Assembly: GCA_002786065.1 (NCBI GenBank)
Contig: NHNY01000009.1
Location: 1 to 64,000, forward strand
From: Microcyclospora pomicola
Taxonomy: Eukaryota > Ascomycota > Dothideomycetes > Capnodiales
Length of the DNA stretch: 64,000 bases
Direction: 5' to 3'
Shown here piece after piece: positions 29,822-40,919 of the stretch. How positions within the stretch are numbered: the stretch's first letter is position 1; every line of letters starts with the position of its first letter. The translations under genes were made by a program, and so were the position numbers. Under the pieces are notes generated by a model that was given only the letters and a program-made list of their open reading frames with translations, did no database searches and had not been told where the DNA came from.

Positions 29822-31762
29822 TCACACGGCAATGCCGCGCCGCTTCCAGCCATCGGATCCTCGCCAGGCCCACAGCAACATCCCGCACGCAGTGCACACG
29901 CTCACCGCCATGGCCCAGAACGTAGGTGCGTAGCACATTGTCCCATAGCAAAGAACATCCTCACTGGCAGTCGATATGCTGGTCGCCGACCCCCGTTGAT
30001 ACACGGCCGAGTAGATGAGGCCCCAGCATGTTGCTCCTACGGCCGCCGCGGTCGTGACAATTCCCCAATTTGTGCCGAAGTTCTCCACACCCCACACCAC
30101 ACTGACTATGATGGGCGTGAGGGAGAACACGGCACCGTAGCCTGCGCCAATCGTCGATGACACAATCCAGAAAAGGTGGCCACGGCCTTGTAAGGCACCC
30201 GAGGCAAGCACAACCTGGCCCCCGGCCATGACCAGACAAAAGAACAGCAGGAATGTCACTCGCGAGATCTCCAGACGACGCTTCGACAAAGGACTGCCTA
30301 GACTGACCATCGAATTCGCAAGGCTATCGGGCCCTTGTCTATGCTGATGCGGTACGCTGAGAGGAGCGACCAAATCGGTCAACGAACCTGCGAGGATGCG
30401 GCATATCGTAGAACAGAAGGCCACAATCGAGACTTGAGTCGCCACATCCGGAGCCGCTCTCGTGTCCGTCTCCAGGTCTGGTGGATAGAGTGTGCCGAGA
30501 ATGGTACCAAGGTTATTGATGAATGCTTCCCCCGGACCAGCCATGAGGAAGAAGGCTGCTGCGAGCCACCACATGGTATGGTCTTTGACGAAACGGCGTG
30601 TCTCTTCGTTCAGTAGCCACGTCTTTTTGCGGTGCTCTTCCAATGAGGCAGCCTTTGAGTCCACAGCCACGCCATCGATGTTGTCATTCAGAGATGTAGT
30701 ATCTTCGTAGTTGATTGCGCCATAACTCGTGTGTTGACTGCCTCTCAAGCCGGGTTCGAAGAAGTCGCTCTCTTGTAAGAGGCCACTTCGCTCCAACTCT
30801 TCGACGGCCTCTTCGATAAGGCTTTCTTCATCGACAATCTTGAGTAAGAAGAATCCCAAAACTCCAGTAACCAGAAGAAAAGTTCCAAGAAAAAGAAAGA
30901 AACGATAGACGTCGACGTCCCCGCGATGGCCGTCTTGTCGGGGCTCATAAAGCCATCGACTCCCGACTTGAGACTGCCAAACACTGCTCAAGCCAAAGCA
31001 AGCGATCGGTAACGACAAAGCAATGCCCTTGTACCGTCCTCTGCCGAAATTCTTTGCGCATGTCGTCAATGCGGCCAGGTACATGCAAGAAGTTCCCAAA
31101 CCGACGAACACAAATGCCAGGATCATGACCCAATACGGCCAGCCATCACCGCCAGCCGCGGGTGGGGGCCCACTTTGGTACGTGAAGGCAGCAACGAAAT
31201 ATCCCATCCCGAAACAAATTCCCGATGCCACTGAGGATATGCCAGGTCCAGTTCGATCGCATAGCATGCCAAACAAAGGCACCGGTAGGTACATTGCCAG
31301 CTCGGCGGTAATCGACACTCCATTGACCTGCAGTTGGGTGTAATGTAATCTGCGCTGAAATAGAGGAGCGTACAGTGAGTACGCTGTAAGGGAACCAGCA
31401 CCTAGGCAGCAGATGATGGCCCATATGAAACTTATGTATCGCACCACTTCGCGACTCTTTTGCTTCTTGTCCTCGATGGCTATGCCTTCGGCCACATTCT
31501 CGAAGAAGCTCCCTGCATAGCTCCGGTCTTCACTGGCTCGTCCGCTACTCTCACCGTGGTGCAAATCGTCACTGGGTAGGAGTGGACGGCCACCGGGGTG
31601 GTATTCGAGCTTATCGATGCCATCATCGGTTTGGTGATGGTGCTGCTGATTGTTGCGCCGGCTGGAGGAAGGACGGGAGGGCATGCTGATGCTCGAGTGT
31701 GTCGCATGTGCCCAAGACTTCTTTGCAACGCTGTCGGGGGTATCAAACTCAGGCAGTTTCAC
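29822..31762 (-). CDS. MCH1: Major facilitator transporter, Mch1 type
   Basis: Single exon, 646 residues. A polar N-terminus of about 100 residues is followed by two six-helix bundles split by a long cytosolic loop (residues roughly 310-385). Family-typical stretches include GAGSLTAYSLYAPLFQ, the following SITAELAMYLPVPLFG, and GTSCMYLAALTTCAKNFGRG. Yeast Mch1 is a vacuolar-membrane member of the monocarboxylate-porter-like group for which no monocarboxylate transport was shown, so the substrate is unknown. It is divergent from the UNC-45-type gene, with only 291 bp between the start codons, so the promoters overlap. Confidence 0.9.
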   Translation of the reverse strand: MKLPEFDTPDSVAKKSWAHATHSSISMPSRPSSSRRNNQQHHHQTDDGIDKLEYHPGGRPLLPSDDLHHGESSGRASEDRSYAGSFFENVAEGIAIEDKKQKSREVVRYISFIWAIICCLGAGSLTAYSLYAPLFQRRLHYTQLQVNGVSITAELAMYLPVPLFGMLCDRTGPGISSVASGICFGMGYFVAAFTYQSGPPPAAGGDGWPYWVMILAFVFVGLGTSCMYLAALTTCAKNFGRGRYKGIALSLPIACFGLSSVWQSQVGSRWLYEPRQDGHRGDVDVYRFFLFLGTFLLVTGVLGFFLLKIVDEESLIEEAVEELERSGLLQESDFFEPGLRGSQHTSYGAINYEDTTSLNDNIDGVAVDSKAASLEEHRKKTWLLNEETRRFVKDHTMWWLAAAFFLMAGPGEAFINNLGTILGTLYPPDLETDTRAAPDVATQVSIVAFCSTICRILAGSLTDLVAPLSVPHQHRQGPDSLANSMVSLGSPLSKRRLEISRVTFLLFFCLVMAGGQVVLASGALQGRGHLFWIVSSTIGAGYGAVFSLTPIIVSVVWGVENFGTNWGIVTTAAAVGATCWGLIYSAVYQRGSATSISTASEDVLCYGTMCYAPTFWAMAVSVCTACGMLLWAWRGSDGWKRRGIAV

Positions 31763-32046
31763 ACCCTCAGCCCCCTTCCCGGTCTAACTCGCGGTGATCC
31801 TCGCGGAGTACTTCGTCACGAGATCGTGCTTCAACAACATACCAGAGCGTAAAGCCGAAGCTCGCGTGGACCGTGATTTGATGTCGTCACATGCACGCTG
31901 ATGATGACAGGCGGGCCGCACTCCAAGATTGGAGCCTCAGGCTACACATATATTATGTCCACATGTCGGTGCGTGAAACACAATTCAGGTGCTGTGATCT
32001 TGATAGGTTTGCAACGGTCAGGACCCCAAGCTTGGTTGCCACTATC

Positions 32047-32067
32047 ATGACTGATGATGCCATCTGA
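32047..32067 (+). promoter_or_regulatory. Minimal upstream ORF overlapping the UNC-45 start
   Basis: ATG ACT GAT GAT GCC ATC TGA lies in another frame and overlaps the main ATG at 32,054. A ribosome initiating here would terminate 11 bases after the main start, so this could damp translation if it lies in the mRNA. The transcription start is not known. Confidence 0.4.
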
Positions 32068-34574
32068 CTCAGAGACTCTTCGACTACGAACGCTGCTGGA
32101 CGCTGCAGATCACGATGCAAAGGCTGGCAAGCTTCAACAAGCTGCAGATGCTCTGAAGGAAGCATTGAATTTGGATCCACACAACGAGGAGATTAAAGCC
32201 CGATGGCTCTCATTACGAGGGCGTGAAGCCGGTGGAAGTGTTGTCGATCAAGTCAAATCTTTTGTAGCAAGTCCGACCGATGCTGATGCGCAAAAAGTAC
32301 TAAGTGGCCTCCGACAAGGGCAGATCACACCAGACGATGCCAAGGAGATTCTCTCTTTACTGGCACAAGTCAAAGGCGACTCCAGGACAACGGACGAGTT
32401 GACAGGGTATCTGCTCAATCAGCAGCCAGCGGCCAAGGAGTACATCGCCAATGAACTTAGGTCGAACGCTACCAGTGTATTTCACAACCTATTTCAACGT
32501 GGCGATGACACTTTCCGAGCATTGATAGCTATATCGCTCGATGATGCATGCTGGGCAAATAGAACAGAACAAGTGACGGTGCAGCAAGATTTGTTTCGGT
32601 TATGTGAAGCGGCATTGTTGGCGAGCGATGAGGACCATCCAGAGCGAGCTTTGAGTGCCATGGCAAGGCAGCTGGCTATGGCAGCGGACAGTGTGCTCTC
32701 TCTTCTAGATGAAGATGTCTTCGAAGTCGTCCTATCGTTTCTCGACCTCAGACGTGCTATCGCTGTCAGAAGCCAGGCAACCCTGGCAGTTGCGAAGATG
32801 CTCGAGGTCATGAAGGAAAAAGGCGAGGGTCTATTCGCAAGCTTTGTCACCGTCAGAGTAGGTCGACACACAAGCGATGATTTGATCATAGCGTTCTCTG
32901 CCGCTGCTGCAGCATTCCCGATCATACCGGTCGTTGCGGCACAGCTATTCATGACAGACGGCTTCGTCCAGCAGCTCGTGCCTAATCTTGAGAAGAACTC
33001 TGAGGCTGCCGCGGCTGGGAAGAGGTAGGTCACTCTCGTTCAACTTCGAGCTCCAAACTCAATTCCATCGATAGTTCTGTTCACGTATCCACTAATATTC
33101 CTACAGAAAAAGTAGAAGTCTCGAACAAGCAGTCTTGGAGCTGCTAAGTGCCGCCTGCGTAGAGAAAAACTGCCGCGGAGCGATCAGCCAACATTGTTCA
33201 GCCTGGTTGAAAGGCATCACGAATGAAAGTGAAGGTCAGAACAAGGCACTTGCAGCGCTGATTCTGGCTAAGATTGATGCGACGACTGACGCAGAAGTCT
33301 CGAAAAAGCTGTCAGACATGGTGCTTCATGGTGAAGAGGACAGTGATCGGGCTATCGAAGGTCTAGCATATACCTCGTTACAGCCACAGATGAAGGAGTC
33401 GATTGCTCGAAATCTGCCGTTGGTCAAAAAGCTGGTACATGCCCTCAGAACACGGCCAACGGCTGTTTTTGGGTGCCTCACCATATTCTCCAACCTTGTG
33501 ACATACCGTGTCAAGCAGACTGAAGAACAAAAGAAGATGAGCCAGCTCAAAGCTTACGCCAACCAATCCAAACCTATACCCGAAGACCCTCTTGACAATG
33601 ATGGCTTCGTGACTCCACGATGTAAAACCTTGCTCGACCAGGATGTCATCTCTGCTATCTTGGTAGTCTACAAGCAAGCCCCGTCTCCTACCATTCTCGC
33701 ATTGGTAGTCAGAATCGTACTAGCGCTTTCCAGGGAGCAGAAGCACCGCGTCAAGATGACCCAACAAGGCGCCGTCAAACTGCTGCTACAAATCTGGGAT
33801 CGCGTGACCAAAAATGACAAGGTCGCTTCTGATGCCGCACTTATCAAGCAAAACACCGCGCATGCGCTTGCCCGGCTACTCATATCTGTCAATCCGGCCC
33901 ATGTCTTTTCTTCCGGACTTCCAGTAACCTCAGCTGTAGGCGTCTTAGCCTCTCTTCTGTCTCTGGATCACGACAGCGAACAGCGGGACTTGCTTCCGAC
34001 GTTCGAGGCATTGCTTGCACTGACAAATCTAGCCAGCATTGAAGACAACACACCTCGCGACCTTTTGCTGCGTACAGCATGGGATAAGATAGAGGATTTA
34101 CTCTTCTCATCCAATACTCTTGTGCAAAGAGCCGATGTCGAGCTCGTCTGTAACCTCATGACAGCACCTAGCTGCGTGGCCAAGTTCGCCGACGGGTCCA
34201 AGGATGCGCAGCGACGGATCACGATCGTTCTTGCTCTGGCTGATGTCGACGACTTCGCGACACGACGAGCGGCGGGTGGTGCCTTGGCTATGCTGACCGA
34301 ATGGGACGCTGCCGTCACAGCTGTAATGAACGCGAGAGATGGCAGAGGCATTGATATCCTGTTGGAGATGTGTCAAGATGAAAACGACGAGATCAAACAT
34401 CGTGGTTTCGTATGCGTGGGCAACGTCGTAGATGCGCCTGGAAAGGTCGGTACTGATGGTGTGGAGAGGGTGAGATCCGCCCATGGCTCCGACATCGTTA
34501 AGGAAGCCCTACAGAAGACCAAGAATCCTGAGGTTTTACGACTCGGTGTTGAGATACTCAAGAAAATCATGTAG
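32054..34574 (+). CDS. SHE4: UNC-45/Cro1/She4-type myosin chaperone
   Basis: Two exons, 32,054-33,024 and 33,107-34,574. The intron opens GTAGGT and closes CTACAG and joins ...AAGKR to KSRSLEQAV in frame. The product is 812 residues (yeast She4 has 789). A TPR-like N-terminus (DHDAKAGKLQQAADALKEAL, about residues 13-32) is followed by armadillo-type helical repeats and a UCS domain to the end. UCS proteins fold and stabilise myosin motor domains and are needed for endocytosis, polarity and cytokinesis. Two ATGs lie in tandem (32,054 and 32,057); I use the first. The symbol is that of the yeast homologue; Podospora calls it cro1. Confidence 0.88.
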
Positions 34575-34743
34575 ATATGAGTTGCTCGCAAAACATGAAC
34601 GGATTCTGCCCGTACACATATATCAATCTCCAGAAGATCTTGACATGAGGTCCGCATGCACACGAGGATCCGGATCACGGAGCTGTTGTGGAGGCACAAT
34701 ACATTAACTTTTCGGCACCTTCTCTTACACCTGGTTTCAGACT

Positions 34744-35727
34744 TCAGGAGTCTTGAGGTTTGTGGACGTGATCAATGTGATCATTGATATCACGTTCATA
34801 TACCTCGGACATACAAATTGGACACTTTACCAGCCCGCTTGGTATCGTTGCATTGGCCCCGAACCTGTCACACAGGTTATCGGTTGCAGTACGGATCCTC
34901 GAAACGTGAAGCTCGCTGCCTACGGTGTCAGCGTTGGAACGTCGACGCTTACGACCGCCGCCGGTCACCCAAGCGTCCAGCTTGTTTTTCTGCAGTCCAG
35001 CCCTTTGCAGAGCACTCGCGCGATTCAGCTGCTCTTTCGTCATTGCAGGCTCAGATATCTTGGTGAAACTCCCACCACAATCGTCTTGGTGCTTCTGCCA
35101 CCAGGGATCGGCCTTTCCTGGAGGACGATTCATGCTGCGCTTGACGAGCCCGAAAAACGGTGGATCGGCAACACAAGAGCCATCACAGCGCCAGATATGA
35201 GTGCGATAGCTATCGACCTCGTCATGAAAGGTATGAAACACCGTGATCTGATACGCTGCATTATGGCTGTTTATGGCATCTGCCAGCAGGAGGAACCCGG
35301 CCCCATGACCAGTACCATCCTCCCCACGGGAGTGTCGCCACGATGTGGTAATGAAGAAGTATGCATGGATCATCTCATGCAGTAGTGTATTGAGCACATC
35401 GCTTCTCGGTCGGAACTTGAGCAGAGGTTCGGACAACTTCAGGCGGATTCGGGTGAACTTGTTCTTGTTGGCCGGATCTCGAACCAATTCACAGATCCCA
35501 GCACACAGCGTCAAGCGCGAGGACCATGATACTTCGACATTGCCAGCAAGTATCGATCGAAAATAGAGTGTGCTATAGAGATTGAATAGTTCATGAATGT
35601 CGAGGAATGGCTCATTACTGGCGAGAATGATTTTTACTTCGTGCTCTGCATCCCTTTGATCTGCTGACAACGGTTCAAATGTAGTGATGGCTTGCAGGGC
35701 TGCTTCCTCATCCGTGACAGGCATCAT
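34744..35727 (-). CDS. SprT-like DNA-protein crosslink protease (Spartan type)
   Basis: Single exon, 327 residues. The SprT metalloprotease domain has zinc ligands HEMIH at 117-121 with catalytic Glu118, and a third His in GTGHGAGF (His141). A zinc-ribbon-like segment follows (WRCDGSC, then a DDCGG further on). A C-terminal UBZ4-type ubiquitin-binding finger has CPIC at 302-305 and HIDHVH at about 317-322. This is the layout of metazoan SPRTN, which degrades proteins crosslinked to DNA during replication. It is distinct from yeast Wss1, which has a WLM domain. It is divergent from the two-pass membrane protein gene, 359 bp between starts. Confidence 0.88.
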   Translation of the reverse strand: MMPVTDEEAALQAITTFEPLSADQRDAEHEVKIILASNEPFLDIHELFNLYSTLYFRSILAGNVEVSWSSRLTLCAGICELVRDPANKNKFTRIRLKLSEPLLKFRPRSDVLNTLLHEMIHAYFFITTSWRHSRGEDGTGHGAGFLLLADAINSHNAAYQITVFHTFHDEVDSYRTHIWRCDGSCVADPPFFGLVKRSMNRPPGKADPWWQKHQDDCGGSFTKISEPAMTKEQLNRASALQRAGLQKNKLDAWVTGGGRKRRRSNADTVGSELHVSRIRTATDNLCDRFGANATIPSGLVKCPICMSEVYERDINDHIDHVHKPQDS

Positions 35728-36086
35728 TTACCTCACATTTGTTCCGGTACAACCATTGAAATCTTGTTGAGATTATTGTTAAAGAAGAGAGATAGTCTGT
35801 CGAATAAGGTAGATATTAATGTGCTGTACATTGTTCAATTGTAAGGTAGTCTTTATGAACCCGAGTGCATCAAGTGATGTGCAACGGAGTATGCCTGGTA
35901 AACTGAGTACCTTACCTTACATGTACTGTATTGATGGCTGCACCTTTGTTGATGAGGTCATGTCTGTCCAAGCTCCAGTCCAGACTGCGATAATGATAAC
36001 ATTGCACATCACGCGACAGTCTGCAGCTTCCGAATCCTCAAGCTTATATCCACCTCGATTGTAGCAGTACCCTAGAGCACTCCAGC
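35728..36086. other. Divergent promoter region, SprT gene and membrane protein gene
   Basis: 359 bp of AT-richer sequence between two divergent starts. No coding sequence is supported. It should contain both promoters. Confidence 0.55.
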
Positions 36087-37244
36087 ATGGTCCTCGACAA
36101 TGCATCCGCGGACCCTCCTTCGAGTGATGCCTACGGGGATGCTTTCTCCACAGACGAAGCTCCCTTCCAGGACAGTGCTAGCAGCGACACTTACGCTGGC
36201 TCTTCCACCTCTGCAACGCGTATATCTGTTGGACCTGGGGTATTCATAGACGTCAACCGTTTGCCAAAACCACTGTCACTCCTCATTCTAGACAACAGCT
36301 ATCACAAAGTGCTGGAAGAGAGTATCAAAGAAAGCGTCATCGTCATTGCAAACACGACACAGCGTCCCACCCGCCAAGAAGAAGTCGATGCCCTTGCTTT
36401 TCATTCCGCAAAAGGAATCCGGCTGGCAAGCTTTGGAACACCTATAGGAGCTGTTCTCGGTGCCGCCATCGCCACTCGCGGCCATGCGACATACCGCTTC
36501 CCGTTCTGGTCGCCCATGAAAGAAGGTGGCAGATTCAGCCCGGACAGATATCCCTTTGTCAGTTTTGGTGGTCTGCACGCAAGAATATGGTGGCAAATGA
36601 TGCGTTATGGAGTCTATGGTGTCTTGGGGGCATTCATGGGAAGCATCTTTTTCGGCAGCTATGGTCTGACCGTCAGCATGCAAGGGCGGATCACAGATCC
36701 GAGGTTGAAAGAGTTCACAGATGCCTTAAGAGCAGCTCAGCGTAGTGGAAAGAACATACGGGAGCTCATGGGCCAGAAAGAAGGTGTGCCGGGTGCAAGG
36801 CCACGAGACAATGAAACTTTCGAGATGGCGAGACAGCGGGCTGGAGTGCAAGACAAGTGGAGAGAGGACCAGCGACAGACGCAGACATCGCAGCGCAGGA
36901 TAGCAGACGACGCCTCTCCGACCGGGGGGATGTTCAGCGACGAATATACCAATGCGCCAGCGGAGACCACGCGGCAAGTCAAATCCACGGCGAAGCAGCC
37001 TCAACAGTCCGACAATGCTTGGGAGAAGTTGCGACAAGGGGCAGCGAGTGAGCAACAAAGAGGGACCAGTTCTTCACAGGGGCGCAGTCCCACCGCAAAA
37101 AGCGATAGCTTCGACTTCTCGTTTACTGGAAGAGATGTCCCAAGCACGAGGAACGACGAGCAGAAGCAGTTCGACACACGACTTCAACGGGAACGAGAAG
37201 GCAAGGATTTTGACGACAGCAGAGGAGGAGGATGGAGGTCTTGA
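36087..37244 (+). CDS. Conserved fungal two-pass membrane protein of unknown function
   Basis: Single exon, 385 residues. A Ser/Asp-rich N-terminus is followed by two glycine-rich hydrophobic segments at about 109-130 (ASFGTPIGAVLGAAIA) and about 174-196 (YGVYGVLGAFMGSIFFGSYG), spaced by a loop with Phe/Pro/Tyr-rich motifs. A long polar C-terminal half follows (Gln, Arg, Ser, Thr rich, probably disordered). The glycine zipper-like helices recall mitochondrial inner-membrane proteins, but no presequence is obvious. I do not recognise a named family. Confidence 0.75.
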   Translation: MVLDNASADPPSSDAYGDAFSTDEAPFQDSASSDTYAGSSTSATRISVGPGVFIDVNRLPKPLSLLILDNSYHKVLEESIKESVIVIANTTQRPTRQEEVDALAFHSAKGIRLASFGTPIGAVLGAAIATRGHATYRFPFWSPMKEGGRFSPDRYPFVSFGGLHARIWWQMMRYGVYGVLGAFMGSIFFGSYGLTVSMQGRITDPRLKEFTDALRAAQRSGKNIRELMGQKEGVPGARPRDNETFEMARQRAGVQDKWREDQRQTQTSQRRIADDASPTGGMFSDEYTNAPAETTRQVKSTAKQPQQSDNAWEKLRQGAASEQQRGTSSSQGRSPTAKSDSFDFSFTGRDVPSTRNDEQKQFDTRLQREREGKDFDDSRGGGWRS

Positions 37245-37472
37245 GCATTCGCGTGTATGGCTCGGCAAGCGATCTTGAAAAAGTTATCGGAAAATATGTC
37301 AAATATTGCTTGAAGAGTAGGGATGTATACATGTGTGTATTCATACAAAGGTCACATCAAGCCCAAAATTGCTGAAAACGCAAGATGAGACGAGCAGCAA
37401 TGGCTACGCCGCCGCATATGTTACAGATGATGATACAATAGAATTCCCCTCCAGCGCACTCTTGCTAGTTCT

Positions 37473-38040
37473 TCACTCGTTGATCTTGGCCAGAATGCTG
37501 TGCCTGCTGTTAGCCGGGTCATCATGATCGAGCTTGAACGACTTACTCGTGGTCCCGGAACAATGAGTATTCCTCATCGCCGACTTTGATAGGGCTTCCG
37601 CCGTACTACGTTGTTGTCAGCAAATTTAGCTCATACATTCTTGCCCTCTCCATCCTTAGACTCTGCGCGACCCCTTATCTGATACAGGACCTCCGTCCAT
37701 CATCATCCAGATCTGCTCTTGCGGACAGTGTGAATAATGCACATACCTGAGGAATCAGGACCTTGTCTCCATTCTGCACGCCCATCGGTATCCTCTTTCC
37801 ATCCTTGTCAAGTGCTCCAGGTCCAACAGCCAGAACCTTGGCCTCGTTCAACTCCTTCACTGCGGTCTCGGGGAGGAAAATGCCACCGGCGGTCTTGGCC
37901 TCGGCTTTCACGCGCTGGACGAGCACGCGATCGAGGAGCGGCGCAAGCGATTTGATGGATTTGAGAGCGGTACTCTGTTGGAAAGTGCTTAGTTCAATGC
38001 TCTTGTCATCGTTCAGGGGATCCAGCTAGCAGCGCACCAT
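37473..38040 (-). CDS. HSP10: Mitochondrial 10-kDa co-chaperonin (GroES type)
   Basis: Four exons on the minus strand: 38,040-38,038 (the ATG alone), 37,974-37,747, 37,605-37,547 and 37,497-37,473. They total 315 nt and 104 residues, the family's usual length. The protein reads M-STALKSIKSLAPLLDRVLVQ, with the GroES core VLAVGPGALDKDGKRIPM, then GDKVLIPQ, YGGSPIKVGDEEYSLFRD and the end DILAKINE. Exon 1 contains only the start codon and is followed by a weak GTGCGC donor. The remaining splices are GTATGT, GTAAGT donors with TAG, CAG acceptors. Hsp10 caps Hsp60 in the mitochondrial matrix. A perfect heat-shock element lies 100 bp upstream. Confidence 0.93.
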
Positions 38041-38139
38041 TTTGGAGACGGGTTGGCAAGCTTTGATGAGAGGTATGCAATGGAGTGAGATGCAGGTTCG
38101 AGGTGGTGAAAGATGGAATCAACAAGTCGTTAATGCTCG

Positions 38140-38152
38140 GAATTTTCTCGAA
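38140..38152. promoter_or_regulatory. Perfect heat-shock element (HSE)
   Basis: GAATTTTCTCGAA matches GAAnnTTCnnGAA, three alternating units in perfect register, 100 bp upstream of the HSP10 start codon. Hsf1 trimers bind this array in fungi. The divergent TCAB1-type gene starts 246 bp to the other side and could respond too. Confidence 0.8.
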
Positions 38153-38397
38153 GCTCGAGCGCGCATGGGGTATTGATGTTTGATGGTCCGAGCTTCCGCC
38201 TTTGGCCATATGCATCTCGACAGCAGTCTAGTAACAATATAGTTCCTTCGCATCCTACCGCTTTCGTAATTAGGTGTTGTGGATTTTATATCCGAAACTA
38301 CCTTACGTACCTGCGCCTTGCAACACGATCGCCGGCTACAGGACCATTTCGATGAACACTCGTCACAAGACCACGAATTCTCAACATTGGATCTCGT

Positions 38398-39710
38398 ATG
38401 TCCTCCTCGTTGCTAGCAAGTGGCGGTTTGAACCCGAGATGTCTTGCGTCGACTGGAACGAGGTACAATTCGACCATCGCAGACACAGATGACATCCGGG
38501 CTGTACGCAACAGAGGTCGTGATGAAGGTAGTGAATCCAATTTCTTCCGGGAGGCACAATTCAGCGGCGATGGGACTTCTATCGTCACGCTCAATGCAGA
38601 TCAATGTCTTCGGACGTTCGTTCTGCCTCCAGAGCTGTTGGAGCATGAACGAGAGCCATACTCATTAGCACCATACTCACTATTCCCTGCTTCGAGCAAC
38701 ATACAAAGCTATGCTATGTATCCAGGTTACCAGCTGCAAGACCCGTCTACGACTTTGGTATTGTCAGCAAATACCGGACAACCTATCCGCTTGGGAAATG
38801 CGCTTCAGCTGAGTACCGCCCATGCAAAGTATAAGTTGATCAAACAGACGACCGAAGAGTATCTGAAAGCGAACAGCTTGACCTTCTCAGCAGATGGTAG
38901 GCATTTCATCGCTGGGTCGACAGGAATGGTGGCCGTGTTCGACACCTTGATAGATGGTTCAGAGCCAGTGATACAGCACCACACTCACAAAGGTAGGTCA
39001 AGTGGGAGACGTACTGAAGCTGTGTCGAGCATGAAGAGCAACGGCATCGTCAGTGCCTTGCAGATCAATCATGATGGGGTTCTTGCCGTAGGTACTACCG
39101 AGCGGGAGATAGCTCTCTATGGCCGCGAAGGACGTGAAGCGCAATTCACCAGCTTCTCGCTTCGCTCTACCACTGCCCGCCCCACTGCTCCCACTGGCCA
39201 AGGGGTCACAAAGCTGGCTTGGAGCCCGTGTGGAACGTACTTGCTTGTGGCTGAGCGACAGAGTGATGGCATACATGTGTATGATGTGCGGAACACGTTT
39301 CAACATGTTGCGTGGCTATCTGGTCGACGAGCGAATACATCTCAACGACTTGGCATTGACATTGTGCCTACAGCCGATGGTTACGAGGTTTGGGGAGGCG
39401 GTGTCGATGGTTGCATAAGGATGTGGGCCAATCCAGGGGCTGTGGCCGGCGTGCAGGCCCCTGACGGTGTGGTCAACATGCATGGTGGTAAGTCACCGAA
39501 AGTGTTTCCGTGATCAAGGACTACGATACTGACCACACAGATTCTGTGTCCAGTGCGGTATGGCACCCTCAAGGAGCTGTTCTCGCCACATGCTCCGGGC
39601 AGAGATTCATGGCTAGCGAGGTCGATTCTGATTCTGATCACTCGTTCCCACCTTCTCACACGGACGGTGCGACGACTATTGATAACACTCTCAAAGTCTG
39701 GACTCTATGA
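38398..39710 (+). CDS. WD40 protein of the TCAB1/WRAP53/Swt21 family
   Basis: Two exons, 38,398-39,487 and 39,541-39,710. The intron is GTAAGT...CACACAG and restores GG-DSVSSAVWHPQG in frame. The product is 419 residues. WD40 blades are visible with FFREAQFSGDGTSIVTLNADQCLRTF at the start, ANSLTFSADGRHFIAGS, GVTKLAWSPCGTYLLVAER and a final TLKVWTL. Family members bind small RNAs: human TCAB1 delivers telomerase RNA and scaRNAs to Cajal bodies, and yeast Swt21 acts in splicing. Which role applies in filamentous fungi is not shown here. It is divergent from HSP10. Confidence 0.85.
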
Positions 39711-40919
39711 TCGCGCGTCCTCTATAGGCGTCCACTACTGTGAGACTGTCGAGCAGATCAGACATAGTCGCCCTCCAAGATAGGGGCTTTGTTAGGTAGA
39801 TACACCACAAGCGTTCTGGCGTGAATACGAACGAAGTGGGTCGCGATGCACAGCTCCCCGTGTGTGAATTCTTTGATTGTCGCCTCATGTTTGTGAAAGT
39901 CAAGCTCTCATATTCACTGATCTGTAACACCCGTGTGCAAGAACCGACAGCTGGCAATACCGAAATGCCGATAGAAACTACCATACCAGACTTGCTGCAT
40001 GAGACTCCGGATTCTGTCAAGTCTCGCATAGCGCGTGATCAGGCTGACCAGGATGCTATGGATTCAGGCCACTGGAAAGTCGACATGGAGAGCAGGCTGC
40101 CGCATTCTGGGCGGTCTAAGCATCATTGCCCGTGAAACTGCTCTAGGTCAGAGGTGATCCTGTTCAGCATGCTGCTATCAGTCTGCGACGCCGCGAGATC
40201 TGACTTGGCCCGGAAGCTAATTACATCTCGCCGCAATGCATCAGGATTGCTTCCAGCAGAATTGGAGGTGGTGAGGTAGTTCTAGACATACAATCGGCAG
40301 TTTTACGCTGCAAGCAGGTGGACACGGAAAGTGCCGGAGACAGAGTGGTACGACCGTAAGTGAACGACAGACGGCGATTTGCAGTGCCATTCGCCCACTG
40401 TCGATCAGGAGTTTCACATCATGGCGGACATACATATGGCAACAAACCTTGACGACGTTCAGACCCTGCCTCTGCTCGTTCCCCAGCGGGCGCTCTACAC
40501 AGACACAGGCTCGAATGCATACCTGTATCATCGTCCCGACTCGGGCTGCAGCCTCTCCAAGAGTCTGGCTCGCCTACTCGGGACGCCCGGGTTTCCGCTA
40601 GCTTTGGTTTAGTGGTGGCATTCGTGATGATATCGGGCCACTCGCACACGACACAAGTCATATACTGTACCGATGCGTCTGTTTTGGTACCGCGCGATCC
40701 CTAGGCTCATAGCGGCTAGGTGGCGAGGGTCCAGGATGCGCGGATGTGATAATGTCATGAATAGACTGGACTGCCGACAGACTGCTCTCGACCAGCACAC
40801 TCTGGCCTTGAAGTACCCGGTCCGTGTCATGCTTTTCGCCCATCAGCTCGGGACGCAGACGACACCACCGCGATAGACTCCTTTCGCCCTCCCTGCTAGC
40901 TCGCCGTCCTGGTGGCGCT
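39711..40919. other. Intergenic region (1.2 kb)
   Basis: Between the WD40 gene and the zinc-cluster regulator. Several short frames (104 codons at most) overlap on both strands and show no family. The frame of the regulator is open back to 40,824, so its start could be up to 96 bases earlier. Confidence 0.5.
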
